In this document: positions 30,801 to 42,700 of the stretch, one piece after another | How positions within the stretch are numbered: the stretch's first letter is position 1 | How the letters are laid out: every line of letters begins with the position of its first letter | Source of the DNA: Watersipora subatra | Lineage: Eukaryota; Bryozoa; Gymnolaemata; Cheilostomatida; Watersiporidae | Direction of reading: 5' to 3' | DNA length: 64,000 nt | NCBI RefSeq assembly: GCF_963576615.1 | Contig: NC_088715.1 | Coordinates: forward strand, 65,113,981-65,177,980 | Made by a program: the position numbers and the translations under genes | The notes under the pieces: model-generated | What the model was told of the DNA's origin: nothing | Database searches by the model: none | The model's input: only the letters and a program-made list of their open reading frames with translations

Positions 30801-33800
30801 TTTGCCTGTCGAGTGATTCATCAGGAATGTGCCGGCCCCCAGCTCATTCTACATCTCATCAATCAGGTTTTTTGTTTTAGTTAAAATTGCTCAGGTACTA
30901 TTGTTCCCTACCTCTCTTCGATGAGGTTCTGATTTGTACTTGAAATTTATGGGTAGCTATTCAGGTTCAGACAGCACTGCCCAGTCCATGATAGTATTGT
31001 GTCTATTACACATGTGAAGTTTGTGGTAATAGACAATAGTGTAGTTACTAGGAATTCTGGCTTTTATAAGTGTCAGTATGGGTAGTCTAACCTACTCTCT
31101 CAATTGTTCATTGCCCCAGCAAATAAAACCTTAGGCTAATGTAGAGCTACTCTCCCAATTGTCTATGGCTTCTGCAAACAAAAACGTGGGCTAATGTAGA
31201 TATTGTTGAAACAACTCCATGTCACACCTGCGCACTATTGTTGTCTTGTTTACTGTGAGTTTTGTGTTTTTCTGCAAACAATCTCCGATTGCGTAGCTTG
31301 TTTGGTCTGTGCAGCTCCTCGCCGCTCTCTTCTCTTGCTTACAGTCCGAGTGTATGTAGCTCATATTTGCAGTCAAAGGTTGAGGCAATACGGGGAGAAG
31401 CAAGGTTTATAGATGAGAAACTAGTAGAGGTGAATGGGGAGAAGTACACGGCTGATCACATTCTCATCGCTGTTGGAGGTCATCCTACCATTCCTAATAT
31501 TCCTGGCGCTGAGCATGCGATCACTAGCGATGGATTCTTCGAGCTCGAAAACTTGCCAAAGTAAGCCCCTGTTCCCAAGTTGCATTCATTTAAGCGTGTG
31601 ATTTAGTGCCTCACAGATTCTTGCCTTTACCACTTGTATGTTTTAGCCCACTGATGAGTCTGGCGTGGTCTCCGTCAGCTGTATGTTTATTTCAATGCAA
31701 GCTCGTAGTTGTGTCCGGTATTTTATGTCTTGTTTGCCTGCTGCTAGCATCACGGAGCAGGCAATTGAGGAATAATTCTTTATAATGGCGCTAACACCTC
31801 TGTCTTGTTTCCACTATTTACTTTAGAATTTGTTCTGGTATTTTGTCAATTGTTTTGTTCAGGAAGGCAGTCGTAATAGGTGCTGGTTATATTGCTGTGG
31901 AGCTAGCGGGTATACTGAATGCATTGGGTAGTGAGACCCATGCCCTCATCAGGAAAGACCAGGTCCTTCGCACATTTGATGAGACAGTCTCACAATTGTT
32001 AACCCAGGAGATGGTATCAGCTGGCATTCACCTGCATACACAGACTCAGGTATGTCACTATGTAACTCATTTCTACTTGTAGACAGACTCAGGTATGTCA
32101 CTCGTTTCTACCTGCACACACATACTCAGATATGCCTCCTTCTTGCAGGTGCTATTTAGACAAGACTTTCTCTAGCAAATGTTATTCAGACAAGACTTCC
32201 TCTAGCAGGTGTTATTCAGACAAGACTTTCTCTAGCAGGTGTTATTTAGATAAGACACTCTTTAGCAGGTGATATTTATATGCTGTTGCAAAGTATTGTA
32301 ACGCTTGTAAACAACTAGTAGCTATGTTGCAGGTATCAGAAATAGCAAAGGAGTCAAGTGGTCTGTTGACTCTCAGCACAAGCAAGGGCGTTATTGACAA
32401 TGTTGACTGCGTGATATATGCTGTTGGTCGTGAGCCGAACACCAAATACCTCGGCCTTGACAAAACTGTGAGTTTTGCGCGTGACATTTGATGACGGGTG
32501 AGCTGGACTTTAGAAACTTGTCAATATTACTTGCCTTCACTAGATACAAACATTTATATACAGGGAGTAGCGATGGACAGCAGGGGTCATGTTATAGTTG
32601 ATGACTACCAGAACACCAACATCTCAGGAATCTACGCTGTTGGAGATGTCATTGGTAAAGCCCTTCTCACTCCAGGTGTGTTATTACTATATAGAAACGC
32701 AATCTTACTGTTTCATAAAGGGCACATCTGCTCATTTTATTGATGCCTGATTCAGTGAGCATTTATTGACAGCCTTGCTTGCAGTTTCTATTCTCGTGTG
32801 TCTATTTACAGTTGCCATTGCGGCTGGCCGCAGACTGTCTCACAGGCTATTTAACAACGAGTCAGATCTGAAATTATCCTATGATAATATTGCTACTGTT
32901 GTCTTCAGTCACCCGTTGGTTGGTACAGTTGGCCTCACTGAAGGTATGTTAATATTCTATATTATATGTCTAAATTATACTACTGTTATATGCTATGAGG
33001 CTGGTCTCTAAGACGTGCCCTCCTGTCGTGTTCCATTTCTCTCAGGCAGCATTGCCGACACAGGTCAAGATGATAGAACTGTTTGTTATTCGAGTAGTTG
33101 ACACCTGTTCATGCTGGACAGTACGCTCTTACCAGTTGCGCATTAATTGTCATGTGCTGTATCATTGTCATGAATTTATGTAGTTGTTTTCTCTTGATCA
33201 TACTAAATGCTCATAGCCTACTACAGTGTTTCTCAAAGGTTGGCATGTGTTTTTTGGTAGAGTATAAACAATGACTTGCAGAAGTTAGTTATGCTTTTTG
33301 TTAGCACACATTGTACAAAGACTCTCTCAAATCTACACTCTAGCATTTAGCCATCATTCTTGGTGAGTCTGTGCAAGAATTGTAAGTACAGTGTACCTCC
33401 TGATTATGGTGTCCCTGTTTTACGGTTAATGAAGTTTGCCTTACGATGTTTTGTCCCCCCCTGTTACAGCAATTTTTTCTCGCCATACTGCATGAACAAA
33501 AGTGTCTCTCGAAATTCAAATTTGGCAGTCGGTATGCTGAATACGTCGGAATCACAAACATGCGGGTATCCTATTCAACGAAATAAAGTAGATTGTCTTC
33601 TATAGCAACATATGTTACTATAAGAGATGATCTACTCATATGTTACTATAGAAGATGATCTACCCATATGTTACTATAGAAGATGATCTACTCATATGTT
33701 ACTATAGAAGATGATCTACTCATATGTTACTATAGAAGGTGATCTACTCATATGTTACTATAGAAGATGATCTACTCATATGTTACTATAGAAGATGATC

Positions 33801-34930
33801 TACTCATATGTTACTATTGAAGATGATCTACTCATATGTTACTATAGAAGATGATCTACTCATATGTTACTATAGAAGATGATCTAATCATATGTTACTA
33901 TAGAAGATGATCTACTCATACGTTACTATAGAAGATGATCTAATCATATGTTATTATAGAAGATGATCTACTCATGTTACTATAGAAGGCTATCTATTCA
34001 TATGTTACTATAGAAGATGATCTAATCATATGTTACTATAGAAGATGATCTACTCATATGTTGCTATAGAAGATGATCTACTCATATGTTACTATAGAAA
34101 ATGATCTACTCATATGTTACTATAGAAGATGATCTACTCATATGTTACTATAGAAGATGATCTACTCATATGTTATTATAGAAGATGATCTACTCATGTT
34201 ACTATAGAAGGTGATCTACTCATATGTTACTATAGAAGATGATCTAATCATATGTTACTATAGAAGATGATCTACTCATATGTTACTATAGAAGATGATC
34301 TACTCATATGTTACTATTGAAGATGATCTACTCATATGTTATTATAGAAGATGATCTACTCATATGTTACTTTGCTGTATACTTCTGTTATACAGCTGAG
34401 GCAAGGGCTAAATACGGTGCTGACAGAATAAAGCTCTACACAAGTGTTTTCAACCCCATGTATCATGCGGTTACCCAGCGGAAGGTCAAGGCTCTTTCTA
34501 AACTCGTCTGTCTTCTACCTGATGAGAAGGTCCATCTGAGTGATTGCTGCTTCAGGTGTAGCCTGGCAGTTATATAGCTAGTATTAGTAGTGAATTGATT
34601 GTGCATGTCTGTATGCATTAATCAGTGTTTCTCATTTCTTGCTTTTCCTATACCAACCCTTGCTTGTTATTCTTGTCAAATCACCGGCTGTTTCCTTTTT
34701 TAAAAGCCTCTCCATGTGACGGCAGAGAGACTCATATGAATCGATACTTTCTGCTGAGCTTTGTTCATTTTTTCCTGCAGGTTCTTGGCATACACACGAT
34801 GGGACCCGGCTGTGATGAGGCTATGCAAGGTTTTGCTGTCGCTGTCAAGATGGGAGCTACTAAAAAGGACTTAGATCAGACAGTTGCCATTCACCCGACT
34901 AGTGCTGAAGAGCTCGTCACTTTACGATAA
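27687..34930 (+). CDS. GSR: Glutathione reductase, 10 exons
   Basis: FAD/NADPH flavoenzyme that reduces glutathione disulfide. Exons: 27687-27896, 28023-28138, 30042-30111, 31373-31560, 31863-32049, 32333-32467, 32564-32675, 32812-32943, 34396-34529 and 34781-34930. All join in phase to 477 aa, close to the animal cytosolic form (about 478). The FAD loop is GAGSGG (39-44). The redox pair is Cys70/Cys75 in [13 protein letters not shown], split by intron 1. The NADPH site is GAGYIAVE (201-208), with arginines in [13 protein letters not shown]. The second FAD motif is [16 protein letters not shown]. The catalytic His466/Glu471 pair is in [12 protein letters not shown]. The C-terminus ends there with no selenocysteine tail, which rules out thioredoxin reductase. 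Residues 1-25 are basic, Ser/Thr-rich and acid-free, like a mitochondrial presequence; Met26 could start a cytosolic form. Confidence 0.96.
28023..28138 (+). CDS. GSR: GSR exon 2
   Basis: Encodes [16 protein letters not shown] and DHADYGF. Acceptor TTCTGTAG|GTAAAC; donor GGAG|GTAAGA, phase 2. Confidence 0.95.
28745..28980 (-). repeat. tRNA-derived SINE
   Basis: On the minus strand a tRNA-like head has A-box-like TGGTTAGTGCACTGG and B box GGTTCGAATCC. It is followed by GTTAGAAAGGGCATCCAGCC and a tail with GTGGCGACCCTCAAATGAGA, a SINE body/tail style seen in fish and molluscs. It lies in GSR intron 2. A fragment of the same family is at 42565-42612. Confidence 0.8.
29069..29946. mobile_element. 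Fold-back / MITE-like element with ~140-bp inverted repeats
   Basis: The left end AGGTTGACTTGCAAC... and right end ...GCAAGTCAACCT are inverted copies extending about 140 bp, including ATTACAAGCTCTTAA near the inner edge. No coding capacity was found, and no clear target duplication outside. It lies in GSR intron 2. Confidence 0.75.
30042..30111 (+). CDS. GSR: GSR exon 3
   Basis: A 70-nt exon encoding [20 protein letters not shown], matching the RDAYVxRLNxIY helix. Acceptor TGTTTTAG|C; donor AAG|GTAATC. Confidence 0.93.
30536..30664. mobile_element. 129-bp hAT-type MITE with 8-bp target duplication
   Basis: Ends CAGGGGTC...GACCCCTG-like (left CAGGGGTCAAGAACC, right GGTTCCCTACCCCTG). Exact CTTTATAG octamers lie on both sides (30528-30535 and 30665-30672). 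An 8-bp duplication and CAGGG termini are hAT hallmarks. It lies in GSR intron 3. Confidence 0.88.
31373..31560 (+). CDS. GSR: GSR exon 4
   Basis: Encodes [17 protein letters not shown] and [13 protein letters not shown]. Acceptor ATTTGCAG|TCAAAG; donor CCAAA|GTAAGC. Confidence 0.95.
31863..32049 (+). CDS. GSR: GSR exon 5 (NADPH site)
   Basis: Encodes [20 protein letters not shown] and [13 protein letters not shown]. Acceptor TTGTTCAG|G; donor ACTCAG|GTATGT. The donor junction is repeated twice more just downstream in intron 5. Confidence 0.96.
32130..32275. repeat. Short ~30-bp tandem repeat in GSR intron 5
   Basis: About four to five imperfect copies containing CAGACAAGACTTTCTCTAGC. It follows the duplicated exon 5 donor junction. 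Confidence 0.75.
32333..32467 (+). CDS. GSR: GSR exon 6
   Basis: Encodes [19 protein letters not shown], matching DCLLWAIGRxPNTKDL of the family. Acceptor TGTTGCAG|GTATC; donor AAACT|GTGAGT. Confidence 0.95.
32564..32675 (+). CDS. GSR: GSR exon 7
   Basis: Encodes [20 protein letters not shown] then [10 protein letters not shown], the FAD-contacting GD motif. Acceptor TATACAG|GGAG; donor CCAG|GTGTGT. Confidence 0.96.
32812..32943 (+). CDS. GSR: GSR exon 8
   Basis: Encodes [13 protein letters not shown] and [16 protein letters not shown], the start of the dimer interface domain. Acceptor TTTACAG|TTG; donor GAAG|GTATGT. Confidence 0.96.
33600..34376. repeat. Minisatellite, 28-bp unit, GSR intron 8
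   Basis: About 27 copies of a 28-bp unit containing TATGTTACTATAGAAGATGA. It ends just upstream of exon 9's pyrimidine tract. Confidence 0.93.
34396..34529 (+). CDS. GSR: GSR exon 9
   Basis: Encodes [18 protein letters not shown] and LVCLLPDEK. Acceptor TTATACAG|CTGAGG; the donor GAGAAG|GTCCAT is weak but gives a perfect in-phase join to exon 10. A 28-bp minisatellite ends about 20 bp before it. Confidence 0.93.
34781..34930 (+). CDS. GSR: GSR exon 10 (C-terminus)
   Basis: Encodes [20 protein letters not shown] and [14 protein letters not shown], then TAA at 34928-34930. Acceptor TTCCTGCAG|GTTC. Confidence 0.97.
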   Translation, partial: VLGIHTMGPGCDEAMQGFAVAVKMGATKKDLDQTVAIHPTSAEELVTLR

Positions 34931-35850
34931 CTCCTGATTGGCTCAAATCAGCGAACATTGACTTAGTTATTTTTAGAACTGCGATATGGTCTAGAAGTAC
35001 ATCATCAATCACATTCTGATTTAGAAATAAGTTTATAGCCTGAGATCCTGCAAGGAGGTGAATCACAAACATATTTCCTTTGCTCAGACTAGACCTGCGT
35101 GTAGGGAGTGGAATCACTTATACCATGCTCTACATATAATGTTGGCTACGTATTCTTCTACTTCGCCTCTTCGCTGTACTTCTGCCATAGTTTGCTTTTT
35201 ACACCTTTAATGCAGAGTTATCTTCTTTTTGTATAAGGAGTTCCATATCATTCTATGATATGACAATTTCAAGTGAGGGCTATACAATATTTTCATAACA
35301 TCAATTCATATTGGTCTTTCAATAGGTTGTTTAGATGTATTGTGCAAAACATCCAGAATTGAATTTTTTGTTTTTGTGTATTGGCAGTTTTTCATCGTTA
35401 GACCGTAGATGCATTATTTCTGTATCTGTTATTGTAATAACAGTGGCAGACCCGGCATAGTAGAGAGGAAATGCTGGTATAGCAAAGAGTGTGTCCTGTT
35501 GCCGCACCGCAAAGTGACCAATAGCAAAAAATAGAGACAGCCAACAATGGTACAGCAAAAAAATGGTAGGATTATCAATTCGATCTAAGGGTTTTCATAC
35601 ATGCATTACAAAACCTTGACATCGACCTTCACTTGTCTCAAGCAAAGGTCATTCGTTAATGTTTTTATGGCCGACAAAGGAAAAAAATATACAGTAGACT
35701 GGTTACCTTCAACATTTATAAAATGGTCTACTAATCTATATATTAGGAAACATTTTCATGTCATATACACTTTTTTAAACACACTACAGAGATGTTGCCA
35801 ATTGACACACTTCGTAAATATACCTTGTTAACAGCCTCTGTATATGCATG
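34931..35850. other. GSR 3' flank
   Basis: 3' UTR and spacer. I could not assign a convincing polyadenylation signal. No further gene recognised. Confidence 0.4.
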
Positions 35851-36257
35851 CTCTATAAAACTCTACAACCACACACTATAAATGTGTCCGACAGGTTTGC
35901 TCTAAAAACATCCTATAAACATGCTCTTTAAACATACCCTTTAGACATACTCAGACATGCCCTTTAGAAAATACTCGTTAGACATACCCTTTAGACAGGC
36001 CCTTTAGACATACCTAATGGAAAGAGTCCACTGTTGCCACGCCTTATCCAGTGATGTTTTTATTCCATTTTTAGATAAAATTACCCCTCCCTTGCAGGGC
36101 AGGTGATTGCAGGTGATTTAGATATCTAGTAGTATTATGGCATTTAAATAGATCTCGCATAACAGTTGATGCACATTATTAAGTTATTAATATAACAAGG
36201 TATCCTAATAACTCAACAATTGCTTCAGATTAGGATAACGGGTTATCCTAATCTGAA
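35850..36257. repeat. Dispersed repeat family B, copy 1, ending in a palindrome
   Basis: Shares ordered blocks with 41900-42470 (AATGTTTTTATT, CAGATAAAATTACC-like, ATTATTAAGTTATTAA, TTAGATTAGGATAAC-like). It ends with arms TTCAGATTAGGATAAC (36224-36239) and the exact reverse complement (36242-36257) around GG, a 34-nt near-perfect palindrome. Confidence 0.6.
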
Positions 36258-36485
36258 ATTGAATCTGGTTTTTATATCACTATCTCATCACGACAGATCA
36301 AAATATTTAGATGACTGAAATCATCCAACTATGTCCATCTTCTATAAAGACTGTTGCGCAAAGGGAGTCACATCATGACACCTGCCGCTGCCTAACCCTG
36401 AGACCTTGTGATCAGTCAACCAGTATCAATATATGCAGCAGGCAGCATCGTAGTATGACAGTTAGAAAGAGGCAGCAGTTCTGCA

Positions 36486-36744
36486 ATGGATGCACAGTTT
36501 CAGAGCTTTCCAGACGAGGACGGTAGAGACAGCATAGAGATAGGCATGAACAACAGCAAGAGAATGTACGACAGGTTCAATCGCACCAGCAGGGTGTTTA
36601 CTGTAGATCGTGTGAGGTTCACTCTGCTGTTTTTGCTGGCAGCATCAGCACTGGTAATATCTATCGTGAGTCTCACCAAGGGATCAGCATATGGCTCTTA
36701 TTGGAGTCCACAGGAGACACCTCAGTCATCTGGACAAGAACAAA
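36486..36744 (+). CDS. Exon 1 of the uncharacterised membrane protein
   Basis: ATG at 36486; cytoplasmic tail and transmembrane segment. Donor CAAA|GTAAAT, phase 1. Confidence 0.7.
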
Positions 36745-39700
36745 GTAAATAGTTCTTTTAATCGTTTCCCTTCCTGCAAAGGGTAGTTTTATGTAAATCC
36801 GAATTTTTATGCTGGATAAACTCTACTGGACTTGTCATGGAAGCTGTTACCTGCTTTTGTCTGCCATTCAATACGGTCTTGTCTCACATCAATCTGGCTG
36901 TTGACCCACTATGTTAGTTGGTCTGCCTCTGTTAGTAGGAGATTTTGTTAGACACAAACTCAAGAAACATAAACTGTGGTGTCAACGCATGAACTGTGTC
37001 ACTGTAACTTGATCTCCAGATATTTAGCTGTTTTATCAATTGGATTAATTGAGCCAATGCAGGTTATGCTGACAGAACATACTGAGAGGTGAAAGGTCTA
37101 ACAGCATTTTGCTGCAGCCACTGCATGTACTGTAGCTATTACATATTTAGCTGTTTACAACTGATTTAATCTTAGAGATATTTCTGAGGCATACAAAGGG
37201 TAGATGTAAGTGTAAGTAGCGACCGTAACTGCAGGCAGCCAGAAACAGATATAGAAAGTATAGTCAGAATTTGTCAAAGTTCCAGATATAGGCAGAGCTG
37301 TAAAAATGAGAGCTGAACGGAATTAAATGAAATGCATAGAAATACATAAATGTAAATACAAGTGTAAATAGCGAGAAATAGAGTTAGAGGCAGCAACACG
37401 AGAATAAACAAGTTTAGAGATGAGTGACTTGATGACTTGATGCTGAATTAAACTGCTTTGAGGTAAACTTGTAAGAGTAAAATATTGAGACGACAAACTT
37501 ATAAGTTGCTTTGTGACTAAAGAGGCAAATTCCTCATGTTTAGTGCGTTATAAATTGTCCATCAGTTTCATAGAAGTATTCAGAGAGTCGTGAGAAGATC
37601 TTTTCAATTAGTTATCATTCAGCGGTGGCTCCTCTTCAACAACCAACTAAATGCAGGTGCTTTGGTCAGAGCTAGAGCTCCAATAATTTCATCCAATAAT
37701 ATTATGTATGAATGTGACTGCTTTTGGATTTCGTAGGAGATAGTTGGGCTCTGACCACATGACACTCATTATTGTAGGGAAATACAACAGCTTGTTACTT
37801 GCTTGACAAGAGTAGACAATAACTGACAAGAGTTCCATAATTGACAAGAGTAGACAATAACTGAGTTGCAGTCTATTGCCAGTCGAAGCAAACATATCGA
37901 AAGTTGTGAATCAAAAATCTTTGTAAATATTAAATGTTTTTAGTATCTAGTAATCAATTGCTTGCCTTTTAACAAAAACATTCTGCGGTAAAAATCTTTT
38001 ACTGGATTCGTTCGTAGGTCATCAATAGAGTAATTAGCATTTTGGTGACATACCAATAAAAACAGGATAGAGAAGAAAGCTCCATATTTAAACAAATGGT
38101 AGTGAGGTATCCGACTTCTCATTCAAAATTCTTTAAGCATTATGTCATGTCTAGACCTCCAAGAGATGCATAAGGAATCAGATTATATATATTAACATCT
38201 GTTATTATGTTAACATATATAATTAACTCCTTTATTAACATCTCAATTTCATTTTTCTATTCACAGTTCTAGCAGTAGGAAGTCTCTACTGCGGAGGTGA
38301 TGATGCTTTCAAACCGTTGATGAATGCTTATGTAAAGGAGGGCATAATCGGCACCCCAAACAGCCAGTTAATGTCAAACACCTCTGGCTATTTGCAATGC
38401 TATAAAGCTTGTATCAAGGCTTATGGAGAAAACTGCAGTTTTTACAGGTAGGAAGTCTATTCTTTCACGTCTGAATTCATGATTGTCTATGAATGTCTAT
38501 GTCTATTGTCTATGAATGTCTATGTCTATTGTTTAATGAACTAAATATGACAGGCCACAGTTAGTAAACATGCATACACATACATACATAGTCAGTCTGC
38601 TCACCTACTAGCAGATAAGGTTCTGATGTCAGTACATTCAGAGCACATGTCTTCACCACACTCAGTAGTAACCAAATGTGTTGGCTGTCCTGCAAGATAA
38701 AGTTTCTAGAATGTTCTGTGTGAATATCAATTTATACTTTGTGTGGTTTTAGAAAACTGCACAACATTTAGATTGTAGAGATCAACTGTGCAATCTATAT
38801 GCATTGTGCTGCTTTAATTGTTAACAGTTACCTATTAATAATTGAAAAGTTGGCTGTTAACAGTTAAAAGTTAGCAGTTAACTGTTAAGAGTTAAAAAGT
38901 TAAGAGTTACATGTTAACAGGTAACAATCAATTGTTCACAGCTAAAAGGTTAACTACTAACAGTTAAAATGTTAGCTGTTAACAGAAATTAAACCTGTGA
39001 CAGCTAATAATCTTTCACAAGTTAGTGTATCTAAGTTCTAATAGACAAATGGCGGGCGTTGCACGGGTGATAGAATAATAACCTAATGAATTTGAGTAGC
39101 TCACCTGGTATGCTAGTAGTTTAAATCTTTACTAAAATAATAACCCTGTTTGAAGCCAGTTTAATAGTCGTTACGTGTAATTATCAGTCGTGCTAGTTAA
39201 TAACCTTAAGCCTTTTCAGAGTGAGTAGTTTAACTGATGTAGTGAATGTCATCACAATCATTCATCATCACGGTTAGTTGGACATCGTAGTGTAGTGGTT
39301 TAGATTGCTGGTCTGCAAGCCCGGGGTTCCAAGATCAAATCTTCTGCAAAGTGGACTTTTCATCGCTAGATTTTACTTGCTATGACTGGAGGACACAGGG
39401 ACAACAGACCAACAAACAAAAGACTAGCAAACTTTGAGATTTATATATTTAGATTAATGTCAAATAACTTTCACTGACACATTATCGTTTGGAGGGAGAC
39501 AATTCCAACCTTGAGGATGTTCTTTATAATGGTTTTGCAGCTTTAACATTTAAAAATATGTCTGTCTGTCTGTTTTATCCAAAGTCAAATATTCTGAGTC
39601 ACATAATCATACTGTTTTAGTAAGAGTGTTGTTAAATAGCCTATAGATAAAAGGAGAAGGGGAGCAGGAGATATACAGCAATATCTGTGTAGGTTTACAC

Positions 39701-42700
39701 ATATATATATATCAGATAGATACGTGTATATCAGATATATACGTTTATATCAGATATATACGTTTATATCAGATATATACGTGTATATCAGATATGTATC
39801 AATAAGTGTCAGATAATTATGCTTGAAATACTTTATCTAAAGACACAATGTTGAATCTGTGAACTTTATAGCGTGTTGTAGAATAATTCTCAAACTATAA
39901 GTAACTTTGGTTGGTTTTATACGGCAGCTACAACTCTATGGGAGGGCCGTGCACCATAAGCTCAGCTGATTTCTATTCTACCTGGACATTAGCAGAAGAA
40001 GTTGATGGTGCAATTACATGCTTCAAGTACAGGACAGGTAAAATATACAAAAGATGATTACCTTGACTCACTAAGTAGGCAACATTTGAAGAGCAAATTT
40101 TCAGTGTGCTTAGGTGGATTACATAATGCTACAGAAATACTAGAGAATTCTAATTCAAGAATGACTAATAGAAATACTCTGTAGCAGTCACAATAGAACA
40201 GTGTAAAGGAGACAACTCCACAACATGAACAATCAGTTCTGGAAACGTTTAAGCTGTACGAACTGTAAAATGTATGTAAACTGTAATCCATGTACTGCAT
40301 GTAAGCCTTTGCGGTGGTTCAGTAAAGGTCGTACTGTTTCTGTCTCCAAAAAATAAAAATGACTTTTTATCTTGCAATTGGTTTATTAAATTAACATACT
40401 ATTTTTGCAATATCTGCAGTGTACTAATTTTGTTACAGTAGATGCTCTTACAATAGATATAATCCATTCCGGGAACATTTACATTACAGGGATTTTACAT
40501 TATAGGAACAGTAAAATACATAATCTTCCCAGATTCACCCCTTTGGCACTTCAAAAAAAACTAAACATAACTACTTATTTTAATGACTGTACAATAACTG
40601 TGGTATTATTGGGTGTGTACAGTAACTGTGGTATTATTGGTTGTGTCCAGTAACTGTGGTATTATTGGTTGTGTCCAGTAACTGTTGTATTATTGGTTGT
40701 GTACAGTAACTGTGGTATTATTGGTTGTGTACAGTAACTGTGGTATTATTGGTTGTGTACAGTAACTGTGGTATTATTGGTTGTGTACAGTAACTGTGGT
40801 ATTATTGGTTGTGTACAGTAACTGTGATATTATTGGTTGTGTACAGTAACTGTGGTATTATTGGTTGTGTACAGTAACTGTGGTATTATTGGTTGTGTAC
40901 AGTAACTGTGGTATTATTGGTTGTGTCCAGTAACTGTGATATTATTGGTTGTGTACAGTAACTGTGGTATTATTGGTTGTGTACAGTAACTGTGATATTA
41001 TTGGTTGTATACAGTAACTGTGGTATTATTGGTTGGGTACAGTAACTGTGGTATTATTGGTTGTGTAGAGTAACTGTGACATTATTGGTTCGTATCGACG
41101 AGTTTTCTTTTTTTTTTCTTATGGCTTTTTGATTATGGAGTTCATGATTACGGCAATTTTACATTAAATTCAGGCAATCCCGAACCTTCAATGTCAATTT
41201 AAAATGATTATTTCCCTTTTTTCTAGAAAGCAAGGTCATAAATGGAAAGAAAAACATGAAAGATTTTGCATATGTGTATAATATACTAAAAACAAATATA
41301 TGTATTTACCATCGTAAGAGCGGTTCCTGCATGTTTGTTCATTTTTCCAAGGCCAGGGTTTGAGGTTAGGATAAACGATAGCTTTTCACGAGACTACAAC
41401 TCTTAACATTCAGGTTGTTAGACTGATACTCTAACACCTGAGCTGTTCGACCACCTTTGAGTATTCCTGAATAATTGTGCAGCTACTTATTCTCTTTGCT
41501 TTATCAGCACTCCTAACCATCTCTCACAGCACACTAGACTGAGAGGATACTAGTATTTATGTACACTAGACTGAGAGGATACTAGTATTTATGTACACTA
41601 GACTAGTATATATAATAGAGATAACCTTATATGATGTTTTCTTTTCCAAGTGCGGCAAAAGAGAAAATAATATTTTTAAACCGAACAATGGTACTCTCAT
41701 TATTAAATCGAATCTAAAAACCTGGACTAGCTTGAGGCTTTACGTAATACGAAGCAAAGTCTTTACATAAATTCTTTACGTTAAGTGAAGTTTACGTTAT
41801 AGGAGAAATCTGCTGTACTAATCATGCACACTACATAGCGCTCTGTCAGTCCTTGATGAAGACTTGTAAACAGTAGTGATCATTAGACAAACCCTTTACA
41901 AGACTTTTCAATATTGACATAAGCTACATTTGTAAAAGAAATATGATCCCATCCTATAAAAAAACCTTAACAAACACACCCTATGGGCAGAGTAAATCGT
42001 GGTCACCCCTCTCTTGTAATGTTTTTATTAAATTTTCAGATAAAATTACCATTTGCTTACCAAGTATAGGTGATGTGACTATTGAAGTATCACAGCATAT
42101 TTACATAGATCGGACTTCGCAGTTGGTGTATATTATTAAGTTATTAAGATAAATTGTTAAACTAATAACTTAATCATAGCTTTAGATTAGGATAACAAGT
42201 TATCCTAATAATAGCTTTAGATTAGAATAACGAGTTTTCCTAATAACTTGATAATAACTTTGGATTAGGATACGAGTTATCCTAATAATTTAATAATAGC
42301 TTTAGATTAGAATAACGAGTTTTCCTAATAATTTGATAGTAACTTTGGATTAGGATACGAGTTATCCAAATAATTTAATAATAGCTTTAGATTAGAATAA
42401 TGAGTTTTCCTAATAATTTGATAGTAACTTTAGATTAGGATAACGAGTTATCCAAACTACTTGAAAATTTGATGCTTGCTAATCATCTGCGAGAAAACAG
42501 ATTTTTTCTTGTAAGCAATGCTTACATACAGTACTTTGAATTGATGGGAGAACAGCAGTGATTGTCATTGAATGCCCTTACTAACACCACTAATGGTTCC
42601 CAACCGTTGACCATAGTGTGACCAAACCAATGACATACTGATCATGAGTTGATACCATAACCAGTGACATACTGAACATGAGTTGGTGCCGTAACCAGTG

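Noticed and set aside
27687-34930. Thioredoxin reductase instead of glutathione reductase
   Set aside because: No C-terminal Gly-Cys-Sec-Gly extension; the sequence ends in the GSR-type [12 protein letters not shown], and the internal motifs match GSR.
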